Shown: piece after piece, positions 35,183-43,384 of the stretch | Layout: every line of letters begins with the position of its first letter | Position numbering within the stretch: the stretch's first letter is position 1 | DNA from: Clostridia bacterium | GTDB lineage: Bacteria; Bacillota_A; Clostridia; TANB77; CAG-508 | Assembly: GCA_022791475.1 (NCBI GenBank) | Contig: JAAVZD010000013.1 | Coordinates: 1-64,000 of the forward strand | Direction of reading: 5' to 3' | Length of the DNA: 64,000 bases | Notes under the pieces: model-generated | Seen by the model: only the letters and a program-made list of their open reading frames with translations | Told to the model about the DNA's origin: nothing | Databases searched by the model: none | Position numbers and translations under genes: made by a program

Positions 35183-35262
35183 TAGAGTCGCAAGAGATTG
35201 TGGACTCTTATTTTTTGCTCAAAACGAATAACATAAAAATTACTGGGCACGTTATGGGCACA
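35183..35262. other. Element left end: terminator and GGGCAC repeats
   Basis: The 299-base stretch 35173-35471 has no gene. AGAGTC-GCAAGAGATTGTG-GACTCT followed by TATTTTTT (35187-35217) is a terminator now serving tRNA-fMet. CTGGGCACGTTATGGGCAC (35243-35262) has two GGGCAC direct repeats, with similar repeats near attR; they are candidate integrase arm-binding sites. Confidence 0.5.
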
Positions 35263-35471
35263 AATTTATATTAAGAAGGTTTTTGGTAAACCTTCGAGTT
35301 TTCGAGAGTTAGTACATTTGATTAAAATTCTAAATATATACAAATAGTTTCTACTTATTAAAAAATATTTTATTAAGCAGAAACTATGCTGTCTTGATTT
35401 CTTCTTTTTTTATAATATTTTTCATAGAATTTTATCCTTTCAATTTTTTGTAAATCAATGTGAAAAGCCTC

Positions 35472-36659
35472 CTAATTGGCTTTAAAATATTTTTTTGTAT
35501 CTTCTCTATATAGAAGATTATCAAGTTTATCTGATGCTTCTCTATCCATTTTCGCGAAAGAGTGAGCATAGATATTTAAAGTTGTAGATGTTTGAGCATG
35601 TCCTAATCTGTTACTAACAGTTCGAACATCCAAACCTTGTGAAATTAACAAAGTTGCATGTGTATGGCGTAAGCCATGAAAAGTAATATGTGGCAAATTT
35701 TTTTCTTCTAGGAATTGCCTAAACCATTTAGTAATTGTATCTGGATGCATAGGTTTGCCATCAAACTGAACAAATAAACGATTAGTATTAATCCATTTAT
35801 CTCCAAGTTTAAATCGTTGTTCTAGTTGTTTTCTTTTGTATTCTTTTAGCAATTTTATAATAGATTCAGGGATGCTAATAACCCTATTAGATGATTCTGT
35901 CTTTGGATCTTTAGTATAAACTCCAATAGAAGAAACATATTGGCTTGCTTGCCTAACTGTAACTGAAGAATTTTTAAAATTAACATCTGTCCATTCTAAT
36001 CCTAACACTTCACCACGTCGTAAACCTGTAAAAATAGTTAAGAGAATAATAACACGGAATTTTAATTCTTCACTTTCCAATGCTTTAATTAATGCAATAG
36101 TTTGAACATCATCATAAAAATTAATATTAGATTTCCTAGATTTAGGTGGTCTAACTCTAGATGCTGCATTATAAGGTACCATTTGCCAATAAACTGCTTG
36201 TTGTAACATCGAATGCAATAACCTATGATGCTCTAACACAGTTTTTGAAGATAATTTGTAAGTAATATTTTTCCTAATATAAGTAGATTCACTTAATTCT
36301 TGGTACAAATACATTAATTGCATTGGTTGAATTTTGTCTAAATACATGTTGCCTAAGTAAGGGAGAATTCTAGATTTTAGCATACTTTTATATCTTTCAT
36401 AGGTTTTAGGAGATAAATTTGGAATAGCATAATTGTTAATCCAAAAATCAGCATAATCTCTAAAACGCATTTTCTTTGCAGATAAAGCCTGTCCAGTTTC
36501 TATTTCAGATATAAATAGAGCAAGTTCTTTTTCAGCTTCTGTTTTATTTTTTGCTTGAATTGTTCTTTTATAAATAATTCTTTTGCCCTCTCCAGTATAA
36601 CCCCCAGAAACTCTTAATCTGTACGAATTCTCACCTCGTTTTTCGATATTTCCTACCAC
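35472..36659 (-). CDS. int: Tyrosine recombinase (integrase)
   Basis: A 395-residue phage/ICE-type integrase. An N-terminal AP2-like DNA-binding part (RVSGGYTGEGKRIIYKRTIQ), a SAM-like core-binding domain (about 65-175), then the catalytic domain with Arg in TGLRRGEVLGLEW, His-x-x-Arg in HITFHGLRHTHATLL, and His/Tyr in RLGHAQTSTTLNIYAH. All five catalytic residues are visible. Start GTG 36659 with AAAGGAGGTGAG 7 bases upstream. It lies beside attL and points to it, as in most tRNA-integrated elements. Confidence 0.95.
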   Translation of the reverse strand: MVGNIEKRGENSYRLRVSGGYTGEGKRIIYKRTIQAKNKTEAEKELALFISEIETGQALSAKKMRFRDYADFWINNYAIPNLSPKTYERYKSMLKSRILPYLGNMYLDKIQPMQLMYLYQELSESTYIRKNITYKLSSKTVLEHHRLLHSMLQQAVYWQMVPYNAASRVRPPKSRKSNINFYDDVQTIALIKALESEELKFRVIILLTIFTGLRRGEVLGLEWTDVNFKNSSVTVRQASQYVSSIGVYTKDPKTESSNRVISIPESIIKLLKEYKRKQLEQRFKLGDKWINTNRLFVQFDGKPMHPDTITKWFRQFLEEKNLPHITFHGLRHTHATLLISQGLDVRTVSNRLGHAQTSTTLNIYAHSFAKMDREASDKLDNLLYREDTKKYFKAN

Positions 36660-36700
36660 ACGTGCCTCACCTCCTTTCCATGTGGTAGAAATACATAAGT

Positions 36701-37348
36701 TTAAAAATCTATTTCTTGTATCAAATAAGATTTAACGAAAAAAGAAAATTCTTTATCTTCTTGGCATTCTTTTAGTAGTTCGGACTTTAATAGTTCTTTA
36801 ATTTTAGAATTGTTTTCATTATGATATGTATTAACTAGTACACTTATTCTTTCTAGACATTCTCTACGTTTCTCAAATAAATCTATTCTATTTAAGTCAA
36901 GTATTTTAATAGTAATAAAACCTTTTCGTGAACCTTTGTAATTCATAAGCATAGGCCCTAAAGCTAATAGATGCTGTGATGGTTCGTCAATATATGGATT
37001 TAATAGCGGATCTGCTTTATTATTATAATCGTGTTTACCACTCCTATTACAAATTTCACAAGATAAAGTGAGATTGCTCCACTCAACATATAATTCAGGA
37101 TATATACTTTTGGGTAAAATATGTTCAACATCACCATAAGATATATGCTTAATTTTACATTCACAATAAGCACATTTTTCATTTGTTTCAGCTAATAGAG
37201 CTTCCTTTATTTGTTTGTGCCTATATCGATATTGGATTGTTGTAGTTAAAGGCCTTTTTCTATTTAAAGCATCTAAATATTCATCAGTCCACTTCTTTTT
37301 ATTGTTAGTTAAGATAGAAGGTTCAGAGGATTTAACTAATTTAATCAT
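36701..37348 (-). CDS. Septu PtuB-like HNH nuclease
   Basis: A 215-residue HNH protein of the TIGR02646-like kind: NEKCAYCECKIKHISYGDVE, EHILPKSIYPELYVEWSNLT and SCEICNRSGKHD supply the zinc Cys and HNH residues. Its start overlaps the end of the ATPase gene by 8 bases, so the two are translationally coupled. ATPase plus HNH in this order is the Septu (PtuAB) architecture, a known anti-phage system; some retrons use the same pair, but I see no reverse transcriptase here. Confidence 0.85.
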   Translation of the reverse strand: MIKLVKSSEPSILTNNKKKWTDEYLDALNRKRPLTTTIQYRYRHKQIKEALLAETNEKCAYCECKIKHISYGDVEHILPKSIYPELYVEWSNLTLSCEICNRSGKHDYNNKADPLLNPYIDEPSQHLLALGPMLMNYKGSRKGFITIKILDLNRIDLFEKRRECLERISVLVNTYHNENNSKIKELLKSELLKECQEDKEFSFFVKSYLIQEIDF

Positions 37349-38607
37349 TTTTCTTTTCCTCCATTATGCTTGAGATTGCTATAGGAACATATTTATCTAA
37401 TCCTAACTCTTTTAAGTCATTCCTTAAATTTAAAAAAGTAGAATTATCTATAGATTTAGTAGAATATGATTCTATAATAGCTTTTAACTTTTTTTCGGCC
37501 CAAATAGGCATAGTAGATTCTAAACCTAATACATCTCTCAAAATTTCATTTGAAGTTCCAGATTTATTTATATCATCTAATTTATGACTTTTTACTTTAT
37601 TATCATCATTATAATCTAATACATAAACCTTTGAAGAAGGAATAGATGTAATAATAAATGGATTATGTGTAGATACTATAAACTGAACATTAGGAAAGGC
37701 ATTTAGTAAATTTGGTAATAGTGTTCTTTGCATTTCTGGATGCAAATGATTTTCTGGTTCGTCAATTATAATAGTATATTTTTCGTCGGGAGAATGAGAC
37801 ATATATATTTGCCAAGCTAATTCTATTATAGAAGCAATACCACCAGATACAGCATCAATAGTAAAATTACCAGAGTCTGTTTCCAAAATCACATCAGGAA
37901 CTTCAATACGAATTTGTTTAAATCCTAATTTTGGCGGAAGAATTTTTTGAAGTATATTTTGAAATCCAGTAAAAAGTTTAACACTTTCATCATTTGGTGA
38001 TACAATGTTATTACCAAAGCCTAAAGCCGCTAAAGAAATTAAGGACTCTTTTATTAGCAATGTTGGTGAATCCCTATCACTTAAGTAATCTCCAAATTCT
38101 TTATTACTGATGAAGTTTCTGTAATTTTGAAAAATGTCATTTCTAGTTAGTGCTTTTGTAGGAATAGCAGAAACATATTTATATTTAAAGGTATTTCTAT
38201 GAGAAGTAATAAAATAACCAGGACAATTCCCTTGTACATTATTAATATGAATTTGATATATATTATTAACTTTATTAGGAACCATTATATTTGATTTAGC
38301 ATCAACTTCAGTTCCTTGACCGATTAGAAATATATGATAATTCACCTATAGATTTATAAGTATTGGGAAGATCTATTTCTAAAGGTCCAATATTTTTTAT
38401 ACTATTAGAATAAACTAATTCACCAAATGAATCTCTTTTAGGAACACCTGTATAAGAATAATTAAAACCAAATAAGTAACTAATAATATCTAGAATAGTT
38501 GTTTTTCCAGCACCATTAGCACCTGTCAATACAGTTAATGTACTATCAAAGTCTATGTCAATATTATAAAATTGTCTCCAGTTAGATATTTTAATGTTCT
38601 TAATCAT
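37341..38607 (-). CDS. Septu PtuA-like ATPase, needs +1 at CGG
   Basis: Frame 1 (38607 down) has Walker A TGANGAGKTTILDI and stops four codons after AAT CGG TCA (CGG at 38322-38320). Skipping the C and reading GGT gives SNGQGTEVDAKSNIMVPNK and leads into the long frame with signature SGGIASIIELAW, Walker B YTIIIDEPENHLHPE and H-loop VSTHNP. The joined chain of about 421 residues is a complete OLD/SMC-like ABC ATPase; neither piece alone has both ATP-binding halves. The inner ATG at 38345 has no SD. It is coupled to the HNH gene downstream. That a defence gene on a mobile element has the same CGG signal as host genes is notable. Confidence 0.85.
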
Positions 38608-39582
38608 TTAATTCACATCCTTTCTACAATTATCACAAGTGTGATCTATTTGTGGATTATCTTTTACTCTTGATAAGAAATATTTGCCACATTTATTACA
38701 TTGGTAAGGATAATAACCATTAATATAATCTTCAAATAATTCATAATACATATATGAAAGAAGAGAAGTAAAGGTTATTTTTCTTTTATAATTACTGTCA
38801 TAATAAAAATTAATATCTCTCATTTTTTCATTTACACGAGAAATAAAAATTTTATCATAAAGTAAAAAATTGTTTATTAAACTTTTCATTTCTGCAGCAA
38901 AGTATTCAATATCATAAATATTTTCACAATATCCCATAAGAGAATTATTTTTCATATATTCTTTTTGTTCTTTAGATAAACTAAATAATTCTGAATTAGA
39001 CATAAGTAAATCAGCTGATAAATCTACTTTTGAAATATTAAATTCGCCATTTTCTTTATAAATTCCAGGACATTGTTTTTTGAACATAGAATAATTCATA
39101 TATTTATCATTATATTCTGTATTACCTAAAAATCCAAACTCAGAAAAAAAATCATAACATTCTTTAAAATGAGTTTTAGAATCAGGTGCACATTCTAGGA
39201 AGGGTAAATAAATTCTAGTATATTTTTTCTTTAAATCTGATAAATTATAAAATTCAATGTCTGTATCATGAGCTAAAGCATATATACCATATCTGTTATC
39301 TTTATATGGTAAAGGATTAGATATTTTTACCCAATAAAGAGTATCTTCTAAATTTTCTGAATTTATTTCGTAGTCATCAGTTCTTCCAGTTAAATAATCG
39401 ACTGAAACATGGAAGTAATCAGCTAATTTAATTAGCATATTAAATCCAGGATATACATTTTTGTTTTCGTAATTAGATAAAGTAGCACGTCTTTCATGTA
39501 GACTGTATGCAAGTTGTGCTTGTGTAATTCCAATAGATTTACGCAATTCTTTCAAACGATTTCCAAAATTAAACTTTTCCAT
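38608..39582 (-). CDS. XRE regulator with C-terminal zinc ribbon
   Basis: A 324-residue protein. The N-terminal XRE domain (GNRLKELRKSIGITQAQLAYSLHERRATLSNYE) is followed by FHVSVDYLTGRTDD, typical of phage-type regulators. A long unrecognised middle part ends in a zinc ribbon CNKCGKYF..CDNCRK. ATG 39582 is used; the frame stays open to a TTG at 39615, but the palindromic operator and AGGGGG lie in that extension. It ends one base before the ATPase start, so it probably controls the Septu-like pair and, divergently, the Xis/replication genes. Confidence 0.8.
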   Translation of the reverse strand: MEKFNFGNRLKELRKSIGITQAQLAYSLHERRATLSNYENKNVYPGFNMLIKLADYFHVSVDYLTGRTDDYEINSENLEDTLYWVKISNPLPYKDNRYGIYALAHDTDIEFYNLSDLKKKYTRIYLPFLECAPDSKTHFKECYDFFSEFGFLGNTEYNDKYMNYSMFKKQCPGIYKENGEFNISKVDLSADLLMSNSELFSLSKEQKEYMKNNSLMGYCENIYDIEYFAAEMKSLINNFLLYDKIFISRVNEKMRDINFYYDSNYKRKITFTSLLSYMYYELFEDYINGYYPYQCNKCGKYFLSRVKDNPQIDHTCDNCRKDVN

Positions 39583-39600
39583 TTTTATAAAAATCCCCCT

Positions 39601-39617
39601 AATTGTTTGAAACAATT
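39601..39617. promoter_or_regulatory. Palindromic operator in divergent control region
   Basis: AATTGTTT-G-AAACAATT, perfect 17-bp palindrome next to the XRE gene start; a related half-site AATTGTAAACATT lies at about 39634. It is a candidate lysogeny-like switch between the XRE gene (-) and the Xis/replication operon (+). Possible -10 sequences TATAAT occur at 39706 and 39719. Confidence 0.7.
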
Positions 39618-39747
39618 ATACACAACAAATTACTAATTGTAAACATTAAAAACATAAAAAAATTAAAAAATCTCAAAAAAAGTATTTACAAAACAAAAAT
39701 ATTATTATAATATGTACGTATAATGAGAATAGAAAGGAGGGATTTGT

Positions 39748-40002
39748 ATGAAAAATGAGAATTTAGAAAATTTACCTAAAGAAAAAACAGGAGTAAAAAG
39801 AGTTTTAGATTCTACAGAGGCAGCACAATATTTAGGTATTTCATATTGGTTAATTAGAAAACTAGTAAGAGAAAAGAAAATACCATATTACAAAATTGAA
39901 TCTAAAACATTATTTACAAAAGAAATTCTAGACAAGTATATAGAAGACAGTCTAGAAGAGCCAAAAAAGGAAAAAATCAAATATGATTGGTCGACCTTTT
40001 AG
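39748..40002 (+). CDS. Excisionase-like helix-turn-helix protein
   Basis: An 84-residue protein with a MerR/Xis-type winged helix: STEAAQYLGISYWLIRKLV then KIPYYKIESKTLFTKE. Such proteins direct excision by the tyrosine integrase. SD GAAAGGAGG stands about 8 bases upstream. It is the first gene of the rightward operon. Confidence 0.82.
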   Translation: MKNENLENLPKEKTGVKRVLDSTEAAQYLGISYWLIRKLVREKKIPYYKIESKTLFTKEILDKYIEDSLEEPKKEKIKYDWSTF

Positions 40003-40029
40003 AAAAAAACAGCAAAGGAGTGATTTAAT

Positions 40030-40512
40030 TTGCCGAAAGGAGGAAAACGATATTGGTTTAAGTTTTATAACAACTTTTTTGATAATGAAAAAATCAAACA
40101 AATCAAAAGAAGAAAAGATGGAGATAGACTTATTGTGATTTTTATTAATTGTTTAGCCATAGCAGCAAATTGTGAATCTGGTGGTTACCTAAAAATTAGT
40201 GAAAATAAGTTTTTTACCGTAGAAACATTAGCACATCATATGAGTAGAAATCAGGAAAGTATCAGAATAGCACTAGATATTTTTCAGGAATATAGCATGA
40301 TATTACAAGATGAATACGGTTATAAAATTAAAAATTGGAATAAGTATCAAAACCTACAAGAAAAAGGAATTAAGCCATCTAAACAATCCACAGATGATGC
40401 TAAAAATGTGGAAACAGAAAGAGAAAAAGAATTAAAAAAAGAAATAAAAATAGAAATAGGAGGTGAGAAAAATGCAAACGAAAGTCCAAGAAAATTTAAA
40501 GATTATATATAG
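40030..40512 (+). CDS. Phage replisome organizer N-terminal domain protein
   Basis: A 160-residue protein. KRYWFKFYNNFFDNEKIKQI and FINCLAIAANCESGGYLKIS match the N-terminal domain of phage replisome organizers, including the M-S-R-N-Q-E helix-turn-helix part. The usual C-terminal half is short. Start TTG 40030 with AAAGGAGTG upstream. It overlaps the DnaC-like gene by about 40 bases, an initiator-loader pair as in phages. Confidence 0.8.
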   Translation: MPKGGKRYWFKFYNNFFDNEKIKQIKRRKDGDRLIVIFINCLAIAANCESGGYLKISENKFFTVETLAHHMSRNQESIRIALDIFQEYSMILQDEYGYKIKNWNKYQNLQEKGIKPSKQSTDDAKNVETEREKELKKEIKIEIGGEKNANESPRKFKDYI

Positions 40513-41347
40513 TTTAGAAGAAATATTAAAAAAAGGTTATAAAATAGCAACACCTATTCCAAAAGAAAGAAAATGTCCATATTGTAATAAAGTATTAAAA
40601 CCAAGGGGAATTTTAAATCCATTAGATCAAAGTATTCATATTTTTTTACAAAATGAAAAATGTAATTGTAGTAAAGCAATAGAAGAACAAAGAAAATTAG
40701 AAGAAGAAAAAGAAAAACAGTTAATGGAAGATTTTGAAAAGTATAGAAGAGAAGAGTTTAACAAAAAAATCAAAAAGTATTATGGGACAGACTTTATAAC
40801 AGAGCAATTTAAAAGGCAAACTTTAGAGAGTTTTATTACAAATGAAACAAATAAAAATATGAAATATGTAGCTCAAAGGTTTATACAAGGATTTAAAAAT
40901 ACAAAGACTGGAATTATATTTGTTGGTAAAAATGGAACAGGAAAGACACATATAGCAACAGCAATTGCTAATGAATTAAGAAAAGAAAATATACCAATTA
41001 TATTTGGAACATTAACAGAATTAGTAGAAAAATATAATAGAAGTTACAAAGAACATACAGAAATAGAATTAACAAAATTATATACAAAAGTAGATTTATT
41101 AATTATAGATGATTTAGGTGTTGAAACTATGAATGATTGGATGTTATCTAAATTATTTATAATAGTAAATGAAAGAATGAAAAACGAATTGCCAATTATT
41201 ATTACAACTAATTATGAATTGGAACAATTAAAACAAAGACTTAGCATACCAAATAAAGTATGTAAAACAACAGATTCTATAATATCAAGATTATACCAAA
41301 TGTGCTATAGAGTGGAATGCAAAGGAAACGATTATAGAATGAATTAA
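40472..41347 (+). CDS. DnaC/IstB-like helicase loader ATPase
   Basis: A 291-residue protein: an N-terminal zinc-binding part (CPYCNKVL ... CNCSK), a coiled linker, then an AAA+ domain with Walker A GKNGTGKTH, Walker B LLIIDDLGVE and sensor IIITTNYELE. It would load the DnaB helicase on the element's origin. GGAGGTGAG lies 6 bases before ATG 40472; an earlier in-frame GTG at 40463 lies inside that SD. Confidence 0.88.
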   Translation: MQTKVQENLKIIYSLEEILKKGYKIATPIPKERKCPYCNKVLKPRGILNPLDQSIHIFLQNEKCNCSKAIEEQRKLEEEKEKQLMEDFEKYRREEFNKKIKKYYGTDFITEQFKRQTLESFITNETNKNMKYVAQRFIQGFKNTKTGIIFVGKNGTGKTHIATAIANELRKENIPIIFGTLTELVEKYNRSYKEHTEIELTKLYTKVDLLIIDDLGVETMNDWMLSKLFIIVNERMKNELPIIITTNYELEQLKQRLSIPNKVCKTTDSIISRLYQMCYRVECKGNDYRMN

Positions 41348-41426
41348 TTTTGAAAACAATGTAGCTATTTATAGTGATGGATATAAAAAGAATGGATATA
41401 AGAAAAAATAGCAGAAAGGAGCAAAG

Positions 41427-42035
41427 ATGAATGAAAGAAAAATTACAGTTTATGACAAGAAAATGTTTAAAAAGAAGTTGATTGAATTTATAAATGCAGC
41501 AAGAGAATATATAAAAAACGACTTAAACGAAGATAATATTTACAAGGTATTATACGCCACAGAATTATTTAGAAATTCTATATATAAATGCATAAAATTT
41601 AAAATGGATACTATTCCGGAAAACATTAGGGAACCAGTGGACATATGCAAATACGAAACTGAATATTCTGACAGTATTTTGAAAATAAAAATACATGAAT
41701 TATTGCCACATATTAGAACACCGTATAATAACAGAAGACTAGAAAAAACTTGTCAGACTATTGCAGAACAATATAAAGGTTTATTTGAAAACAAAGAAGT
41801 AATTATAAGAGTTCAAGTAAGTATGCCAAGAGATAATTGGGATATAGACAACAGAGATTTGCGATACATATTTAATGGATTCGTTTATGGAAAATTAATT
41901 ACAGATGATAATATAAGGTTTGTAAGTTATATGTTAGAAGGAATTAATGGTGGAGAAAATTTTATAAAAATTTTTGTATCTGAAAAAAGTAATATACAAA
42001 ATGTAGTTGCATTAAATCCTGAAAATTATTTTTAA
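41427..42035 (+). CDS. RusA-like protein (tentative)
   Basis: A 202-residue protein. The C-terminal half, DNWDIDNRDLRYIFNGFVYG then LITDDNIRFV, has the D-x-D-N...L...NG...DD spacing of RusA-type Holliday-junction resolvases; the N-terminal 90 residues are not recognised. The place after a helicase loader fits phage recombination genes. Function is an inference from one motif only. SD AGAAAGGAG lies before the ATG. Confidence 0.5.
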   Translation: MNERKITVYDKKMFKKKLIEFINAAREYIKNDLNEDNIYKVLYATELFRNSIYKCIKFKMDTIPENIREPVDICKYETEYSDSILKIKIHELLPHIRTPYNNRRLEKTCQTIAEQYKGLFENKEVIIRVQVSMPRDNWDIDNRDLRYIFNGFVYGKLITDDNIRFVSYMLEGINGGENFIKIFVSEKSNIQNVVALNPENYF

Positions 42036-42111
42036 AAAGTGTGATTATTTATAAAAATGAAAATATGCAAACAGTCACACTTTTATAAAAACTGAATAAT
42101 CACACTTTATA
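42036..42111. repeat. Iterated GTGTGATTATT / AATCACAC repeats
   Basis: AAAGTGTGATTATTTATAAA directly after the RusA-like stop, then GTCACACTTTTATAAA and AATAATCACACTTTATAAA. The outer copies are inverted and can form a long stem (AAAGTGTGATTATT/AATAATCACACTTT). It is either a large terminator or an iteron-like region of an element origin. Confidence 0.6.
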
Positions 42112-42220
42112 AAATGGGTATAAATGTTTATATTTCAATACTAGATGCAAATTTTTTAAAGTAAAAATTTGTACATAGGTAGGGGTACATATTGCGAATG
42201 AGAGTGTAATTACATGTGAG

Positions 42221-42262
42221 GCGACTGGAGGGACAAGATAGGAATCTTGTCTCTTCTGTCGC
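42221..42262 (+). other. Strong 19-bp hairpin, candidate oriT/origin or RNA
   Basis: GCGACTGGAGGGACAAGAT and ATCTTGTCTCTTCTGTCGC pair at 18 of 19 positions (three G-T pairs) around an AGGA loop. It has a much higher GC than its surroundings and no T-run, so it is not a terminator. It lies 58 bases before the replication-relaxation-like gene. The 284-base stretch 42036-42319 has no gene. Confidence 0.6.
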
Positions 42263-42319
42263 ATAGTAGGAGAGTAAGTAGATAGCTTAGAAATATTAAA
42301 AAACGAGGAGGTGATTTAA

Positions 42320-43270
42320 GTGGTAAAAGAAAAGAGAGTATGTTTTAGGCAAAGAGATTTAGAATTAATGTTATTCTTATCTGAATATGGAGTTATCACT
42401 AATGAAAATGTGAAGAGAATATATAAATCAGAATATTACTATAAAAATAGATTAGCAAGTTTAGCAAAGGGTGATATGATTGAACGATTATATGGAAAAG
42501 TAATATTAGGAACAAAAGGAAAAAGATATTTAAATGAAATAGGTTTTGGATATAGAAACATTAATAGAGATGAAAAATATAAAAAGAGATTAGAACGAGT
42601 AAGTGATATAGCTTGTAAGTTCAAAGATTGTGGCTGGTTTTTTGAACCTAGTTGGAGGTGTGATATAAACACCTATACAAAGAGAGGCAATAGGTTTGTA
42701 GGCATAGTATCAAGAAGGAAAAGAGAATATAATGAAGATGAAGAAAGGTTCAACAAAACAGCCTATATAGTTTATTTTTTGCATAAGGATATTACACAAA
42801 GAGAGTTAAAGTATATTAGTAAAGAGATAGAAAGAAATAGAAGAAATTTTAAAGGGTTAATAGTTTTTACAGAAGATGAAAAATATTTATATAAGCCTAA
42901 ATTTGATGAAATTCAATATGAAGAATCGTATATAATACCTTATGATAATGATATATGGAAAGTATTTAGAAAAATTAAAGAAGAAAATTTTATGCATAAT
43001 CAAGTAGAGAATATTTTTGGAGATAAGCTTGTATCATTAAGAGATAAAAGTTTTTATGATGACTTTTATATTAAGGAAGATAGTATATATACTTATATTT
43101 ACTATATGCCATTTGCAAATTTTAATCTTATGCATTATATCAATTTTCAAGCAACGAGCCATTTAATGGAATGTACTAGAGCTAAGGTAGTTTGTTTGGA
43201 AAATTGTGTGGAGTATGTTAGTAAGTATTTAGATGAGAAAGTGGAGGTTATATGTATTAGTATTGAATAA
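42320..43270 (+). CDS. Replication-relaxation-like winged-helix protein
   Basis: A 316-residue protein. An N-terminal winged helix (RQRDLELMLFLSEYGVITNENV then RLASLAKGDMIER) is followed by a nuclease-like or relaxase-accessory alpha/beta part, a layout of the replication-relaxation proteins found on mobilizable elements of Bacillota. I see no HUH motif. SD GAGGAGG precedes the GTG at 42320. The hairpin just upstream could be its DNA target. Confidence 0.55.
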   Translation: MVKEKRVCFRQRDLELMLFLSEYGVITNENVKRIYKSEYYYKNRLASLAKGDMIERLYGKVILGTKGKRYLNEIGFGYRNINRDEKYKKRLERVSDIACKFKDCGWFFEPSWRCDINTYTKRGNRFVGIVSRRKREYNEDEERFNKTAYIVYFLHKDITQRELKYISKEIERNRRNFKGLIVFTEDEKYLYKPKFDEIQYEESYIIPYDNDIWKVFRKIKEENFMHNQVENIFGDKLVSLRDKSFYDDFYIKEDSIYTYIYYMPFANFNLMHYINFQATSHLMECTRAKVVCLENCVEYVSKYLDEKVEVICISIE

Positions 43271-43322
43271 AAAATATGTCGAAAAGTGTAGAAAAATAAT
43301 TTTACAAATATTTACTGATTAG

Positions 43323-43351
43323 TTGAGAAAAAAGTCGTTTTATGGTATAAA
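43323..43351 (+). promoter_or_regulatory. Promoter of the hsd operon
   Basis: TTGAGA (43323-43328), 17-base spacer, TATAAA (43346-43351), then AAAGGAGAA before ATG 43385. Confidence 0.7.
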
Positions 43352-43384
43352 TGTAATAAATAATAACAAAGGAGAATTTGTATA

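Noticed and set aside
36701..38607. Retron-type system for the ATPase/HNH pair
   Set aside because: No reverse transcriptase or msr/msd-like sequence is near; the Septu two-gene plan fits better.
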